Made by a program: the position numbers and the translations under genes | Part shown: positions 17,849-27,210 of the stretch, piece by piece | Numbering within the stretch: the stretch's first letter is position 1 | How the letters are laid out: every line of letters starts with the position of its first letter | Notes under the pieces: generated by a model | What the model was told of the DNA's origin: nothing | The model's input: only the letters and a program-made list of their open reading frames with translations | Database searches by the model: none | Assembly: GCA_022842885.1 (NCBI GenBank) | Contig: JALHOR010000001.1 | Location: 62,001-126,000 of the forward strand | Direction: 5' to 3' | DNA length: 64,000 nucleotides | From: Anaerolineae bacterium | GTDB taxonomy: Bacteria > Chloroflexota > Anaerolineae > Aggregatilineales > Phototrophicaceae

Positions 17849-18295
17849 TTATTCCGGTACGATCGTTTGCATCGTTGCAATAATGTTGAGGAATGTATCG
17901 TATTCCACTTGCGAAAAGACGCGTGCCAGTTGTGCATCTACATCCTCGGCTGATTGTAATACTTCTTGCTTCTTGTCTTTGGCTATATCCGTCAGATATA
18001 TACGCACAGCACGTCTATCGCCTGGGTCAGCGCGTCGTTCAATAAACCCTTTTTCAGCAAGTTTGTCCAAATTGGGGGTAAAGGAAGTCGCGGCTCGTCC
18101 TACAGCACGGGCTAATTCTGAGGCGTGTTGTCCATCTTGGTCATATAATGCCCGCAGAATATACCATTCAATCACCGTCAGTCCATGCGGGCGCAGCAAG
18201 CGCCGGAAATACTGATCCAGATTGCGAAGGGCAATATCCATATTGCACCAAACCGAGCCATTAAAACGAAGCGAAGGCGTAGTTCTTTCTACCAT
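17849..18295 (-). CDS. MarR-family transcriptional regulator
   Basis: 148 aa. The winged-helix core is clear: LTVIEWYILRALYDQDGQHA near 39-58, SELARAVGRAATSFTPNLDK near 59-78 (recognition helix), and GFIERRADPGDRRAVRIYLT near 84-103, with the conserved D-x-R in the wing. AAGGAAAG precedes the ATG. MarR proteins usually repress nearby transport or stress genes; the nearest candidate is the DMT exporter 18678-19589 on the same strand, across a 382-nt A+T-rich spacer. The ligand is unknown. Confidence 0.9.
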   Translation of the reverse strand: MVERTTPSLRFNGSVWCNMDIALRNLDQYFRRLLRPHGLTVIEWYILRALYDQDGQHASELARAVGRAATSFTPNLDKLAEKGFIERRADPGDRRAVRIYLTDIAKDKKQEVLQSAEDVDAQLARVFSQVEYDTFLNIIATMQTIVPE

Positions 18296-18677
18296 GGTCT
18301 TTCCTTGTATGTTATAGTTGCCAGTAATATCGCCGTGCTTACAGGCATGAACAGGGCGATGGTTACCACGTTATCGCTTCATACCAAGTGTATGTATTGG
18401 CAAGCGATAAAAAATGTAGTCTCGTTTTATAGACCGATAAACATTAGGAAAGGTTACGGCATTACCCATCATAAACACTACAATGGTTTTGTTAGACAAT
18501 CAATTAATATAGCACATAAGAAACTATTGTGCTTGTTTACTCGCTATAACTGCCATTTCCCCTAACAACTCTTCCCTATTTGTATATTACGAATATTGTA
18601 TCGTCATGTCAATCGCAATAAAATAGAGATATTGTTAGGGAAAATTTTTGAGAGCGTTTATTATTAATTGTTATCAC
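18296..18677. other. Gene-free A+T-rich spacer
   Basis: This 382-nt stretch upstream of the MarR gene contains only shadow frames. It is clearly richer in A+T than its neighbours. It should carry the MarR promoter and possibly an operator, but I could not pick out a convincing palindrome. Confidence 0.4.
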
Positions 18678-19589
18678 TCAACTACTAAGCACCGATGAGG
18701 GGGTGGCAGGGCGCAATTGGAGCAGGATAACAGCGGCGATAATAAAGCCCGCGCCCACCCATTGCAGCGGCAAAATAGGTTCGCCCAGCAAGATAAGGGC
18801 AACCAGCATGGTCGTCGCTGGTTCAATTGAACTGACAATCGCCGATTGCGCTGCCCCAATCCGTTGAATACCCGCATTGAGGGAAACAATCGCCACGACC
18901 GAACACACCAGCGCCAACATGATTAAGAGCAGCAAGACCGGCAGCGACGGCGGCAATTGCAACCCAAGCACGGGGATAGTGGCGTATAAAATGATGAGCG
19001 TGAAGGTGAGCAGCGTCGCGGTATTGCGCGTGCTATCGGTTGAACCCCGAAAAACCCGCGCCGTTATCAGAAAATAAAAAGTGACGCTTAACGCATTCAA
19101 CAATGCCAATAGCACGCCTGTCCAGCTATCGGCGCTCAGTTGGCTAAAATCGGGTATCGTCAAAAAGATGCCGATAAGCGTTAGCCCCAATGCTAACCAA
19201 CCGAGTAGCGGCAGCGGTTTGCCCATCAACAGTGCCAGCAGCGCCACCATTGCTGGATACGTATAAAACAAGACAATAAACATGCTGACGGAAATGCCCG
19301 ATTGCAATCCAGCGAATGCCAACAATGCCGAACTCGCAAATAACATGCCCGGTAGAAACAACTGGTGCAGTGGCAGGGGCTGGCTCTTATTAATGGGGGC
19401 AGTGCGACGCCGCTGAATCCAGACAATCAACCAGAGCATTGGCACCGCAAACGTAAACCGCCAGATGGCAATATCTGTCGGGCGCAGCGAGGACAATTCA
19501 TAAATGGCTTTGATAATTGTCGGTAAAAAAGAGAAGGATAATGCCGCCAGCAAATTAAGCAGGACGCCATTGCGCTGCCGAAGACTCAT
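18678..19589 (-). CDS. EamA/DMT-superfamily transporter
   Basis: 303 aa with ten hydrophobic helices in two EamA halves (residues ~8-140 and ~155-292). Typical features are the N-terminal NLLAALSFSFLPTIIKAIYE, the loop TDIAIWRFTFAVPML, and in the second half GIQRIGAAQSAIVSSIEPAT, where the conserved Glu-Pro ends the helix, followed by LGEPILPLQWVGAGFIIAAV. The family exports or imports small metabolites such as amino acids or purines. The substrate cannot be told. AAGGATACC precedes the ATG. Confidence 0.9.
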   Translation of the reverse strand: MSLRQRNGVLLNLLAALSFSFLPTIIKAIYELSSLRPTDIAIWRFTFAVPMLWLIVWIQRRRTAPINKSQPLPLHQLFLPGMLFASSALLAFAGLQSGISVSMFIVLFYTYPAMVALLALLMGKPLPLLGWLALGLTLIGIFLTIPDFSQLSADSWTGVLLALLNALSVTFYFLITARVFRGSTDSTRNTATLLTFTLIILYATIPVLGLQLPPSLPVLLLLIMLALVCSVVAIVSLNAGIQRIGAAQSAIVSSIEPATTMLVALILLGEPILPLQWVGAGFIIAAVILLQLRPATPSSVLSS

Positions 19590-19659
19590 AAAAAGGTATC
19601 CTTGTGATGTGAGTTCAGCCTGTATTGTGCGTGTTTGGCGTCCGCTTGGCTATAACCGT

Positions 19660-21633
19660 TTATGACCGTCGCTCCAAATGTTGGGCGGCAAGCTGCCCCC
19701 ATACGTTGCGCGGCGTGCGCGTCCACAAATCAAAATAGGCTTGGCGAGCCTCTGGGCGTTGGGCTGCCAAATCATAACTCAGCGCCTTGACATAAAAGGC
19801 TGATGCCGCTAAGGGCAATCCCGGATTGTTTTGTTCTAACGATTCAATGATTGCCAATGCCGTTTGCGGGTCATTATTGACGATGAGCGCCTCCAAAGCA
19901 CCATCGGGAATCTGCAACAATCCTTGAGGGAGAATCGCTGCATCAAAACCGGTGGGTGGATTGGCTTTTTCAACCACATAAGTGCCATCCCGCTGCGCGG
20001 CAAATCCCCACCAACCCGACCCGGTAAAATTAAAACTCACCGCCGTGCGATTGGCTTTGCCCACTTCGGCAATAGTCACGCTTTCGGCTACCGGGAAACC
20101 CGCCGCTTCTAATTGTTCGATTAAATCGGTTTCCGTAGTGAAGGTGCTGAGTCCCAAATAACGCCCTAGCAGGGCATCAATATCACAGGCTGGCTCTGGG
20201 CTTGCCAAGACCAATGCTTCGCAAATATCCAATGCCGTGTTGCTGGAAACACCCAAAGCTGTCAACAGTGCCTCACTCTGCGCCACCACCCATGAATCCG
20301 GTTCCGCGTCTAGGGCGGCGGCTTGGGATGCTCCTTGGGCTTCTGTCAAACGCCCTTCAATCACATAGAGCATCGCCAACGTCATTAATGCCCGGTCAGC
20401 GCCCACCGCTTGCAGAGAATAATTGACCAGCGATGTTTCAATCAACGTGGTAATTTCACGCGGGGTTTTGGCAAACAAGGGTTCAGCAGTGTGCAGCGTG
20501 CAGCCTAAAGTATCCTGCGGCGTGTACTGTGCCAGAACCGAAACGCGATCACGATAATAATTATTTTCATAACGCCATTCGACCGGAATTTCGCTCAGGC
20601 AAACCCAATCAGGCGCAGCGGATTCGACGCGAAAATTCAAGAGGCTCAACACGGGAATATCGGGCGAATCGGTTGTCACATCCCAACTGACGATGCTGCC
20701 CACGCGAATTTCGCTGCCGGGTAGTGCCAAATCTACAGCTTGTTCATTGCGATTGCCGATGATGAATAAGCGGTCATTGGGTTGGCTGTCATTAACCAAT
20801 ACGACCATCTCATCGAGTCCATCGCGGTTGACATCATTCAAACGTTGCAAACTCACGCTGATAATATCGCCAAAGGGTGCCGGCGGCAGTTCATATTGCA
20901 GCGGCAGCATGTTAAAACTGCCATCTTCGGTGCGTGTTGCCAGCAAATATTCTTCATACAGAACATCGGCGGGGTCAGTGGCATCTTCAGGATATAAAAT
21001 ATGCAGCACGGCATCTGGCACCCCATCAGGATTCAGGCGGGCAGGCGTAATATCCACGCGAAAGCCAGAGAGTTCAAAGGTGGTTTCCGGTTTGACATCG
21101 TTTAATGCCTGCGCCAAATAGGGATGCAGCAACCAGCGCATATCTACCGAGCCACGCGGCGCAGTCACCAATGCCTGCAATAAGCGTTCACGCTGGACAA
21201 GGCTAGTTGGTGCGCCGGGCGTGCGAGCCACCAATTCATGTGCCAGCAAGCGCACTGCCAAGCGATTCTCATCCGTATCATTGGTGCTGAGGACAGCGAT
21301 TTGTGTCAGCAGCACATCAATCACATCTTGTTCTAACCACTGCCGCAGCGCATAAAATTCGATAGGCGCATCCGGCGTGTTGATGACCGCTGGAACAGGC
21401 GTGGATAAAATGCTGGCATCCAATGTGACCGTCGGTGCATTTGTATCGCTGGTGGGGCTGGCACCAATCAACGGAATAGTAACAGGCGCTTGAGTCGCCG
21501 CCCCTGACGGCGTATTGGTGGCGAATCCTTGCGCGTAACCTGCATTCATGGGCAGCAACGATACTAGAATAATGATGCCCACTATGCCCATGAGCAACCC
21601 AATGTTCAAACGTAGTGCCGATTTCCAGGTCAT
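19660..21633 (-). CDS. Large membrane-anchored extracytoplasmic protein of unknown function
   Basis: 657 aa. An N-terminal hydrophobic segment (residues ~12-30, IGLLMGIVGIIILVSLL) acts as signal or anchor. A Thr/Pro/Ala-rich linker follows to ~75, then a long soluble part. Two Asp-rich turns, DVNRDGLDEMVVLV near 270-283 and RLNPDGVPDAVLHIL, resemble the calcium-loop or FG-GAP/VCBS-like pattern of surface proteins. The C-terminal third is helical and TPR-like (DPQTALAIIESLEQNNPGLP, then AQRPEARQAYFDLW). No enzyme motif is seen. AGGGGG precedes ATG 21633. Confidence 0.65.
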   Translation of the reverse strand: MTWKSALRLNIGLLMGIVGIIILVSLLPMNAGYAQGFATNTPSGAATQAPVTIPLIGASPTSDTNAPTVTLDASILSTPVPAVINTPDAPIEFYALRQWLEQDVIDVLLTQIAVLSTNDTDENRLAVRLLAHELVARTPGAPTSLVQRERLLQALVTAPRGSVDMRWLLHPYLAQALNDVKPETTFELSGFRVDITPARLNPDGVPDAVLHILYPEDATDPADVLYEEYLLATRTEDGSFNMLPLQYELPPAPFGDIISVSLQRLNDVNRDGLDEMVVLVNDSQPNDRLFIIGNRNEQAVDLALPGSEIRVGSIVSWDVTTDSPDIPVLSLLNFRVESAAPDWVCLSEIPVEWRYENNYYRDRVSVLAQYTPQDTLGCTLHTAEPLFAKTPREITTLIETSLVNYSLQAVGADRALMTLAMLYVIEGRLTEAQGASQAAALDAEPDSWVVAQSEALLTALGVSSNTALDICEALVLASPEPACDIDALLGRYLGLSTFTTETDLIEQLEAAGFPVAESVTIAEVGKANRTAVSFNFTGSGWWGFAAQRDGTYVVEKANPPTGFDAAILPQGLLQIPDGALEALIVNNDPQTALAIIESLEQNNPGLPLAASAFYVKALSYDLAAQRPEARQAYFDLWTRTPRNVWGQLAAQHLERRS

Positions 21634-21745
21634 AAATCCCCCTGTTGGGAACTGTTTTTATTAAGAAAAGAACTTTTCCTGCGCGATGATTCTAACGAAT
21701 TTTTACCGATTCGGCACGGGGCGTCTGGGACAATTTGTTATTCTG

Positions 21746-22369
21746 CTACCCACCTGATGGTTGCGCCGGAATTGGCAGCGGAAACTCCGGGATACCCAAT
21801 GCCCGCAGCAATCCCCCCAGAGTGAGCCAAACCGAGACTTGCGCCATATACACTATCGGATACGGCTTATCATGGTCAAGCCACCACATCGCCAAGCCAA
21901 TCTGGGCGCTGGCAGCATGATACGCGATGATGTCCGGCGGAATTTGCAGGTCTGATGCCCCCACAAAGTCTTGAATGCCTTTGAGGGCATGAGTCGCCAG
22001 ATGATGCCGCAGCCGTTCTAAAACGGTATGCGTCCCACGGCTGGAAAATAAGATGCGGTACAGTGGCTCATGCGCTTCGATGTGGTCATACAGCACACGC
22101 AGCGGCGAAATGCCTTGTGCCAGTGCCTCTTTCGAGACACGCTCAGTCGTTTGTGCCAAATCTTCGTAAAGCGTGTTCAAACAGTCGGTGAGGAGTTCTT
22201 CTTTGTCGGCATAATGCCGATAAAATGTGATACGTGCCGCCTCCGCTTCGGTGGCAATATCTTGTATCGAAACTGCATCATACCCTTTTTTGAGAATCAG
22301 CCGAATAAATGCCTCTTGCAAGCCGCGCCGTGTCTTGCGTACTCGCGGGTCATCGGGATTAAAGACCAT
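21746..22369 (-). CDS. TetR/AcrR-family transcriptional regulator
   Basis: 207 aa. The N-terminal HTH is canonical: RRGLQEAFIRLILKKGYDAV, then SIQDIATEAEAARITFYRHY with the recognition helix near residues 40-56, and DKEELLTDCL. The C-terminal ligand domain (residues ~75-200) contains the YHAASAQIGLAMWWLDHDKP stretch common in TetR_C-type proteins. It is divergent from the secreted protein at 22495 across 125 bp, so that gene is the first candidate target. The last residues are Pro/Gly-rich. Confidence 0.9.
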   Translation of the reverse strand: MVFNPDDPRVRKTRRGLQEAFIRLILKKGYDAVSIQDIATEAEAARITFYRHYADKEELLTDCLNTLYEDLAQTTERVSKEALAQGISPLRVLYDHIEAHEPLYRILFSSRGTHTVLERLRHHLATHALKGIQDFVGASDLQIPPDIIAYHAASAQIGLAMWWLDHDKPYPIVYMAQVSVWLTLGGLLRALGIPEFPLPIPAQPSGG

Positions 22370-22494
22370 GATGTTACACCTGTCACTTATGTTGCGTTAT
22401 GAAACGATTGTTGGTTGACAGCCATTCAAAGTTACTTAAGATACAAAGTGTAACATAAATCACATTTTGTTCCAATGACATAGAGGGGGATACC

Positions 22495-23400
22495 TTGAAA
22501 CACACAATGACGCAATGGATTTGTTTATGGTTGTTGTGCCTGTTTGCCAGCACAGTGGTCATGGCGCAAGAAGCCACCGAAACACCCGACCCCAACGAAC
22601 CGCGTGTTTTATCGGCGTATTTTGGGTTAGATAACGCGCTGCCAGATGGCATTAACCGGGTGTGTGAGGGGGGCGCGAATATGGATGGGATGCCTGTTAT
22701 TTTCTCGCATCATGTCAATATTGATACGCTGCAACCAGAAGATTTTGCTGTGATTACAGCATCGGGTGCAATCAATACGCCGATGTGCGTCACGCTGGGT
22801 CCGGCGGTAGATATAGGTGAACTGGCAACCGCGCTGCTGATTGGTGAATTGGGCGATGGCGAAACCGACGCCCCGGTGCGCGTCGAAATCGTCGGCGAAA
22901 TTTTATCGGGCAGCGGCAACCCAGATAGTCCGGCAGTTGCTGAAGGTGAAACAGCGTTGGATTTTATCGGTTTAGAAGTCGAAGTGACGCCTTTATCAGC
23001 GGGACCGTCGCTGATTGTCGCCGAAAGTGTGCCACAAGAAGAATGGACACGCGCACGGCGCGGACGGCAAGGACAAGGGAGTAGCTGCCCGTTGCGCGGC
23101 ACAATTCAAATTGTGCGCGTGGCGTGGGGCGGTGGTGTCACTAAAGTCAGCGGCGGCGAAATCACTGATGAAGAACGCAAAGTATATCAGGTGACGTTAT
23201 TGACGGCGGATAATACCGAAATCACGGTGATACCCTTTGCTATCGGCGATTTGAACGATGGCGATAATTATCACTTGTTATGCTTGGATGTAGAAGGCAC
23301 ACCGCTGATGGTCTCTTTCCCAGAAGGCTATCTCTATGACCCCAACGATGACACATTGAATCCAGAAACTTCGATGATTATCACACCCGCACAGCCATAA
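22495..23400 (+). CDS. Secreted protein of unknown function
   Basis: 301 aa counted from TTG 22495, which has GAGGGGGA 4-9 nt upstream; the first ATG (22507) is farther from that site. A signal peptide spans ~6-23 (ICLWLLCLFASTVVMAQE). The mature part has an acidic character and five Cys residues, and contains a short Arg-rich segment, RARRGRQGQG, near 183-192. No family is recognised. It probably forms a two-gene unit with 23445-24245, which also encodes an exported Cys-containing protein. Confidence 0.62.
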   Translation: MKHTMTQWICLWLLCLFASTVVMAQEATETPDPNEPRVLSAYFGLDNALPDGINRVCEGGANMDGMPVIFSHHVNIDTLQPEDFAVITASGAINTPMCVTLGPAVDIGELATALLIGELGDGETDAPVRVEIVGEILSGSGNPDSPAVAEGETALDFIGLEVEVTPLSAGPSLIVAESVPQEEWTRARRGRQGQGSSCPLRGTIQIVRVAWGGGVTKVSGGEITDEERKVYQVTLLTADNTEITVIPFAIGDLNDGDNYHLLCLDVEGTPLMVSFPEGYLYDPNDDTLNPETSMIITPAQP

Positions 23401-23444
23401 GTTGGCTCATTCTATTCACTATTCTTACATTGAGGACTTTCATC

Positions 23445-24245
23445 ATGACACGTCGAAATCTGCTCATCATGGTGGGCATTGTGTTAGTCGTGGTCGCTGT
23501 GGGCGCTATTGCTGCCTTCAGTTATCTTCAAAGTCTAACGGCGCTCAAGCCATTGGAAATTACCTATTCAACCGAACAAATTGCGCTGCCAGAAGTCTAT
23601 TCTTGTGCGGGCGGCAGCGAAGACAGCCCTGGCATCGCCAAAGAAATTCTCAATTTGGAGACCGATGATATTTTTGTGGCAGGCGGCACGAATGCCATGC
23701 CCGATGATGTGTGGCAAGCCTATAATTTCCGTGTACCGCTTCTCAAAAATTCCACACGCAATTTGTTATTTAATGGTTCATGCTTCTTCCGTTCCCCCGA
23801 TGTGCCGGTGGATTGCGAAGGCGAAGCCTGTTTCACCATAGAAACGATTGTGGATTACACATGGCTAAAACTGACGACCATCATCGGGCAATCGTGCTTC
23901 CCAGATATGGCGGGTTGCTCTGGCGATGTGGTCAATGCCGGGTATCTGAGCATCAACACGATTGCAAAATGTCATCACATCGTCTATGACGGACCCATAA
24001 TTTATGAACTGAGCGATGGCAGGGGCAATTTGTATGTCATGCACGCGACAGGTACTGGCACACCCGATTTGAACCCAGCCCTGCCCATCGGTTGGACACT
24101 AACCAAGCGCACCATTGATGAGCCGTTGGTGCTGCTGCCTTTCGGTGGGGGGGACAATTGTTACTACAATGTCGTGCGCGATAATTTGGTACAAAGCTAT
24201 CACCAATATGCTTATTCCGGTGAGGAATATCCACCAGCCCAATAA
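23445..24245 (+). CDS. Membrane-anchored Cys-containing protein of unknown function
   Basis: 266 aa from ATG 23445 (GAGGA 8-9 nt upstream). An uncleaved-looking N-terminal helix (NLLIMVGIVLVVVAVGAIAA, residues ~5-24) is followed by an exported domain with about eight Cys residues (CAGGS, CFFRS, VDCEGEACF, QSCFPDMAGCSG, KCHH, DNCYYN), so disulfides are likely. No known fold is recognised. It lies 44 nt after the previous secreted protein, with which it is probably co-transcribed. A strong terminator follows immediately. Confidence 0.62.
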   Translation: MTRRNLLIMVGIVLVVVAVGAIAAFSYLQSLTALKPLEITYSTEQIALPEVYSCAGGSEDSPGIAKEILNLETDDIFVAGGTNAMPDDVWQAYNFRVPLLKNSTRNLLFNGSCFFRSPDVPVDCEGEACFTIETIVDYTWLKLTTIIGQSCFPDMAGCSGDVVNAGYLSINTIAKCHHIVYDGPIIYELSDGRGNLYVMHATGTGTPDLNPALPIGWTLTKRTIDEPLVLLPFGGGDNCYYNVVRDNLVQSYHQYAYSGEEYPPAQ

Positions 24246-24254
24246 GCGCCTTTG

Positions 24255-24285
24255 CAGGTTATCCCGCCACAGGATAGCCTGTTTT
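24255..24285 (+). terminator. Intrinsic terminator of the 22495-24245 unit
   Basis: A 10-bp stem, CAGGTTATCC with GGATAGCCTG (one G-T pair), with a 7-nt loop is followed by TTTT. It starts 9 nt after the stop codon. Confidence 0.8.
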
Positions 24286-24458
24286 GCCATGCGGTTCATG
24301 GGCAATTTTTCTAAAAACCGTCGTTTTTGGGATAGACAAATACCATCGCTCATGCTATGATGTTTAACAATAAATACAAACCGATTGGTTTAAGTGGGCA
24401 AGCGCAGCAACATACCCTTGAATTCTCAAGCCTAATGTTGCTACAATACTCAACCAGT

Positions 24459-24530
24459 GCGGGAGTAATTCAGTGGTAGAATGTTTCCTTGCCAAGGAAA
24501 ATGTCGTGAGTTCGAATCTCATCTCCCGCT
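24459..24530 (+). tRNA. tRNA-Gly (anticodon GCC)
   Basis: 72 nt. The acceptor stem GCGGGAG/CTCCCGC is perfect, the D-arm reads TTCAGTGGTAGAA, the anticodon loop is CTTGCCAAG with GCC, and the T-arm is TGAGTTCGAATCTCA. CCA is not encoded. It stands alone, about 4.1 kb from the Thr-Tyr-Thr-Trp cluster where a Gly tRNA is often found in bacteria. Confidence 0.97.
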
Positions 24531-24536
24531 TGCCAT

Positions 24537-24565
24537 AAAAATCCGGTCTTAAGCCGGATTTTTTG
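24537..24565 (+). terminator. Intrinsic terminator after tRNA-Gly
   Basis: AATCCGG (24540-24546) pairs with CCGGATT (24554-24560) across a 7-nt loop, followed by TTTT, starting a few bases after the tRNA. Confidence 0.85.
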
Positions 24566-24709
24566 ATTCTCCACCCTTTTAAAACTCCTTATATCTTTTA
24601 AATGACCGAAAACTTTTTGTGGGTAATGTAACCTGTTTATCTACGGCATTTTGCCTGTTCCGTGATACCATAGGGCTTCTTTGAATACGCTTTTGTTACA
24701 GGTAATAAG

Positions 24710-25855
24710 ATGCCTCTCCCTCTCCATAACATCAAAATTTTGGATTTAACGCGCTTGCTGCCGGGCGCAGTGTGTACGCTGCTGTTGGCAGATATGGGCG
24801 CTGATGTCGTCAAAGTCGAAGACCCGGCGGGCGGTGATTATGCCCGTTGGACACCGCCGCTGCTAGATGGCATGGGCGCATTTTTTCGCGTGAGCAATCG
24901 CAATAAGCGCAGCCTAATTTTGAACCTGAAAGACGCTGCCGGGCAAGCTATTCTGCATCAATTGGTCGCATCAGCAGATGTGTTGATAGAAGGATTTCGT
25001 CCGGGGGTGACGGCACGCCTGAAATGCGATTATGCCACGCTGAAGACCATCAATCCGCGTTTGGTCTATTGTTCGCTCTCCGGTTGGGGGCAAACAGGTC
25101 CCTATGCTGACATCAGCGGGCATGATTTGAATTATGTTTCGGTAATGGGCGTTCAGGGCAGCAGTCGCACGCCACAGCCGTTGGGCGGGCAAGTTGCCGA
25201 TGTCGGCGGGGCATATATGGCAGTTATTGGCATTGCTGCGGCGCTCTTTAATCGGGAACGCACTGGACATGGTGATTATTTGGATGTGGCATTGGCAGAA
25301 GCGGCATTGCCGTTTGCCATGTATCAATGGGTCGAATCGCAGGTGGGCGGTCTGCCGGGCGGCAAAGGCACATTGACAGGTGGGTCTGCCTTTTACGATG
25401 TGTATTGGAGCAGCGACGAAAAACCCATGTCACTGGCACCCATTGAACCCAAATTCTGGCACAATTTTTGTACGGCAGTGACACGCCCGGATTGGATTGA
25501 GGCACATTTGAATTGGCAAGAACAACCGCGTTTGAAAAGTGAGATGCAAGCATTATTCAGCACGAAAACCGCCGCCGAATGGGATGTTCTGCTGCGCGAC
25601 GCCGACTGTTGTTTCACGCTCATCACCCCGCCAGAAAAACTTGCTGATGACCCCCATCTCCAAGCACGACATATGGCAGGGATTAGCCCCGACGGCACAC
25701 CATGGATGCGAAGCCCGCTGCATTTCCAATCCGAGACTGCCCCGATTGGCACAGCGCCGGGCTATGGCGAACATACGCGAGACGTATTAACCGAAGCAGG
25801 TTACAGCGATGCCGAGATTGCTACTTTCATCAGCGCCAATGTGGTGAAAGTCTGA
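24710..25855 (+). CDS. CaiB/BaiF family CoA-transferase or racemase (AMACR-like)
   Basis: 381 aa, the usual length of family III CoA enzymes. The N-terminus, LDLTRLLPGAVCTLLLADMG followed by ADVVKVEDPAGGD, is the family signature. The block GWGQTGPYADISGHDLNYVS near residues 125-144 carries the His-Asp pair that in alpha-methylacyl-CoA racemase performs proton transfer; in CaiB/Frc transferases the catalytic Asp lies in the same region. GQVADVGGAYMAVIGIAAAL follows. Racemase activity on 2-methylacyl-CoA is favoured but not certain. The next gene is an acyl-CoA dehydrogenase, which fits a branched-chain acyl-CoA pathway. Confidence 0.85.
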   Translation: MPLPLHNIKILDLTRLLPGAVCTLLLADMGADVVKVEDPAGGDYARWTPPLLDGMGAFFRVSNRNKRSLILNLKDAAGQAILHQLVASADVLIEGFRPGVTARLKCDYATLKTINPRLVYCSLSGWGQTGPYADISGHDLNYVSVMGVQGSSRTPQPLGGQVADVGGAYMAVIGIAAALFNRERTGHGDYLDVALAEAALPFAMYQWVESQVGGLPGGKGTLTGGSAFYDVYWSSDEKPMSLAPIEPKFWHNFCTAVTRPDWIEAHLNWQEQPRLKSEMQALFSTKTAAEWDVLLRDADCCFTLITPPEKLADDPHLQARHMAGISPDGTPWMRSPLHFQSETAPIGTAPGYGEHTRDVLTEAGYSDAEIATFISANVVKV

Positions 25856-25865
25856 GCAATAGGGT

Positions 25866-25888
25866 AAATAGCGATGCTGGCGCTATTT
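25866..25888 (+). terminator. Hairpin after the CoA-enzyme gene
   Basis: AAATAGCG (25866-25873) pairs perfectly with CGCTATTT (25881-25888) across a 7-nt loop, 10 nt after the stop, but the T-tract is short. Confidence 0.55.
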
Positions 25889-25902
25889 ATTGCATAACTT
25901 CG

Positions 25903-25933
25903 TTGTTCAAAAAATGCGGCTCTACGTTATAAT
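25903..25933 (+). promoter_or_regulatory. Putative sigma-70-like promoter for the acyl-CoA dehydrogenase
   Basis: TTGTTC (25903-25908) and a perfect TATAAT (25928-25933) are separated by 19 bp. They lie 46 bp before the ATG at 25980, so the dehydrogenase gene has its own promoter after the upstream hairpin. Confidence 0.5.
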
Positions 25934-25979
25934 CGAATCACCGTTTAATTGTTTAAATTGATTTTTGTGGAGCAATCCT

Positions 25980-27149
25980 ATGGTAGACACGCTAGAAAAC
26001 ATCGTGGGCGTTTCCTTCCAACTGACGGAAGAACAACTCATGCTGCAAAAAATGGCACGGGATTTTACGGCAAAAGAAATCATTCCGGTGGCGATGGAAC
26101 ACGACGAACATGCCAAATTCCCGCGTGAAGTTTTTGATAAAGCCCGCAATCTGGGCTTGGTCAACATGAATGTGCCGGAAGAATTTGGCGGTTTGGGTGC
26201 CAGCTTGTTGGAAGAATGCCTTGTGGCGGAAGAATTGGGCTATGGCTGCACAGGCATTAGCACCAGCATCAGCACCAATGGTTTGGGCAATTTGCCGATT
26301 ATCATTGCCGGGAACGACCAGCAAAAAGAATATTGGCTCGGTGAACGCTTGATGGATAAGGGGCAATTGGTCTCGTATTGTGTGACCGAACCTGCCGCTG
26401 GTTCTAACGTGGTGGGGATGCAAACCCGCGCTGACCGCAAAAATGGCAGTTATATCATCAATGGCAGCAAAACCTTCATCACCAATGCCAGCCATGCCAA
26501 TTTTTACACCGTCTTTGCCAAGACCAATCCCGAAGCGGGGCATCGTGGCATCTCGGCATTTGTCGTAGACCGCGATACGCCGGGTGTGAGTGTCAGCAAA
26601 AAGTTCGATAAACTCGGTCAGCGGGCATCGGATACCGCGCAGGTAACGTTTGAAAATGTCGAAGTGCCAGCCGAAAATATTTTGGGTCCGGAAGGCAGTG
26701 GCTTTTATACCGCGATGAAAGTCTTTGACTACAGCCGTCCCGGTGTCGCGGCAGCGGCGGTGGGGCTGCTGCGGCGCTGCCTAGACGAAGCTGTAAAATA
26801 TGCCAAAGAACGCGAGACCTTCGGCACGAAAATTTATAATCATCAGGCAGTTGGGCATAAAATCGCTGAGATGGCAATCAATTATGAAGCGGCTCGCTTG
26901 CTGACGTGGCAATCGGCATGGATTGTGGAAGTGGGCAAGCCGGATGCCCGTCTGAGCGCCACTGCCAAAGCCTTCGCTGCCGATAGAGCGATGTCCGCTG
27001 CTGTAGAAGCGGTGCAGGTTTTCGGTGGTTACGGCTACATGAAAGAATATCCCGTCGAAAAACTCATGCGCGATGTAAAAGTCTTCCAGATTTACGAAGG
27101 CACATCAGAGATTTTACGCAACATCGTTGTGCGTGAATTGTTTAAGTAA
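25980..27149 (+). CDS. Acyl-CoA dehydrogenase
   Basis: 389 aa from ATG 25980 (GGAG 9 nt upstream). The protein shows FQLTEEQLMLQKMARDFTAK at the N-terminus, VTEPAAGSNVVGMQTRADR near 131-149 (the FAD/substrate motif), and GYGYMKEYPVEKLMRDVKVF followed by QIYEGTSEILRNIV near the C-terminus, where the Glu of YEGTSEI is the catalytic base position of the short/medium-chain group. It catalyses the first oxidation of acyl-CoA in beta-oxidation, passing electrons to ETF. Chain-length preference is not decided. Together with the AMACR-like gene and the SDR at 1421 it points to fatty-acid use. Confidence 0.95.
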   Translation: MVDTLENIVGVSFQLTEEQLMLQKMARDFTAKEIIPVAMEHDEHAKFPREVFDKARNLGLVNMNVPEEFGGLGASLLEECLVAEELGYGCTGISTSISTNGLGNLPIIIAGNDQQKEYWLGERLMDKGQLVSYCVTEPAAGSNVVGMQTRADRKNGSYIINGSKTFITNASHANFYTVFAKTNPEAGHRGISAFVVDRDTPGVSVSKKFDKLGQRASDTAQVTFENVEVPAENILGPEGSGFYTAMKVFDYSRPGVAAAAVGLLRRCLDEAVKYAKERETFGTKIYNHQAVGHKIAEMAINYEAARLLTWQSAWIVEVGKPDARLSATAKAFAADRAMSAAVEAVQVFGGYGYMKEYPVEKLMRDVKVFQIYEGTSEILRNIVVRELFK

Positions 27150-27163
27150 CCAGCGTTTTAGCG

Positions 27164-27184
27164 GGGCGCGACACTGTAGCGCCC
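27164..27184 (+). terminator. Hairpin after the acyl-CoA dehydrogenase
   Basis: GGGCGC (27164-27169) pairs with GCGCCC (27179-27184) with a 9-nt loop, followed by TGTTAT. It lies between the dehydrogenase and the convergent nuclease-like gene and could also serve the latter. Confidence 0.5.
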
Positions 27185-27210
27185 TGTTATCCTTATCTAA
27201 TTTAGAATGC

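Noticed and set aside
18185-18565. 126-codon plus-strand frame reaching into the spacer upstream of MarR
   Set aside because: It overlaps the MarR gene in antisense, has no ribosome site, and the translation has no conserved look.
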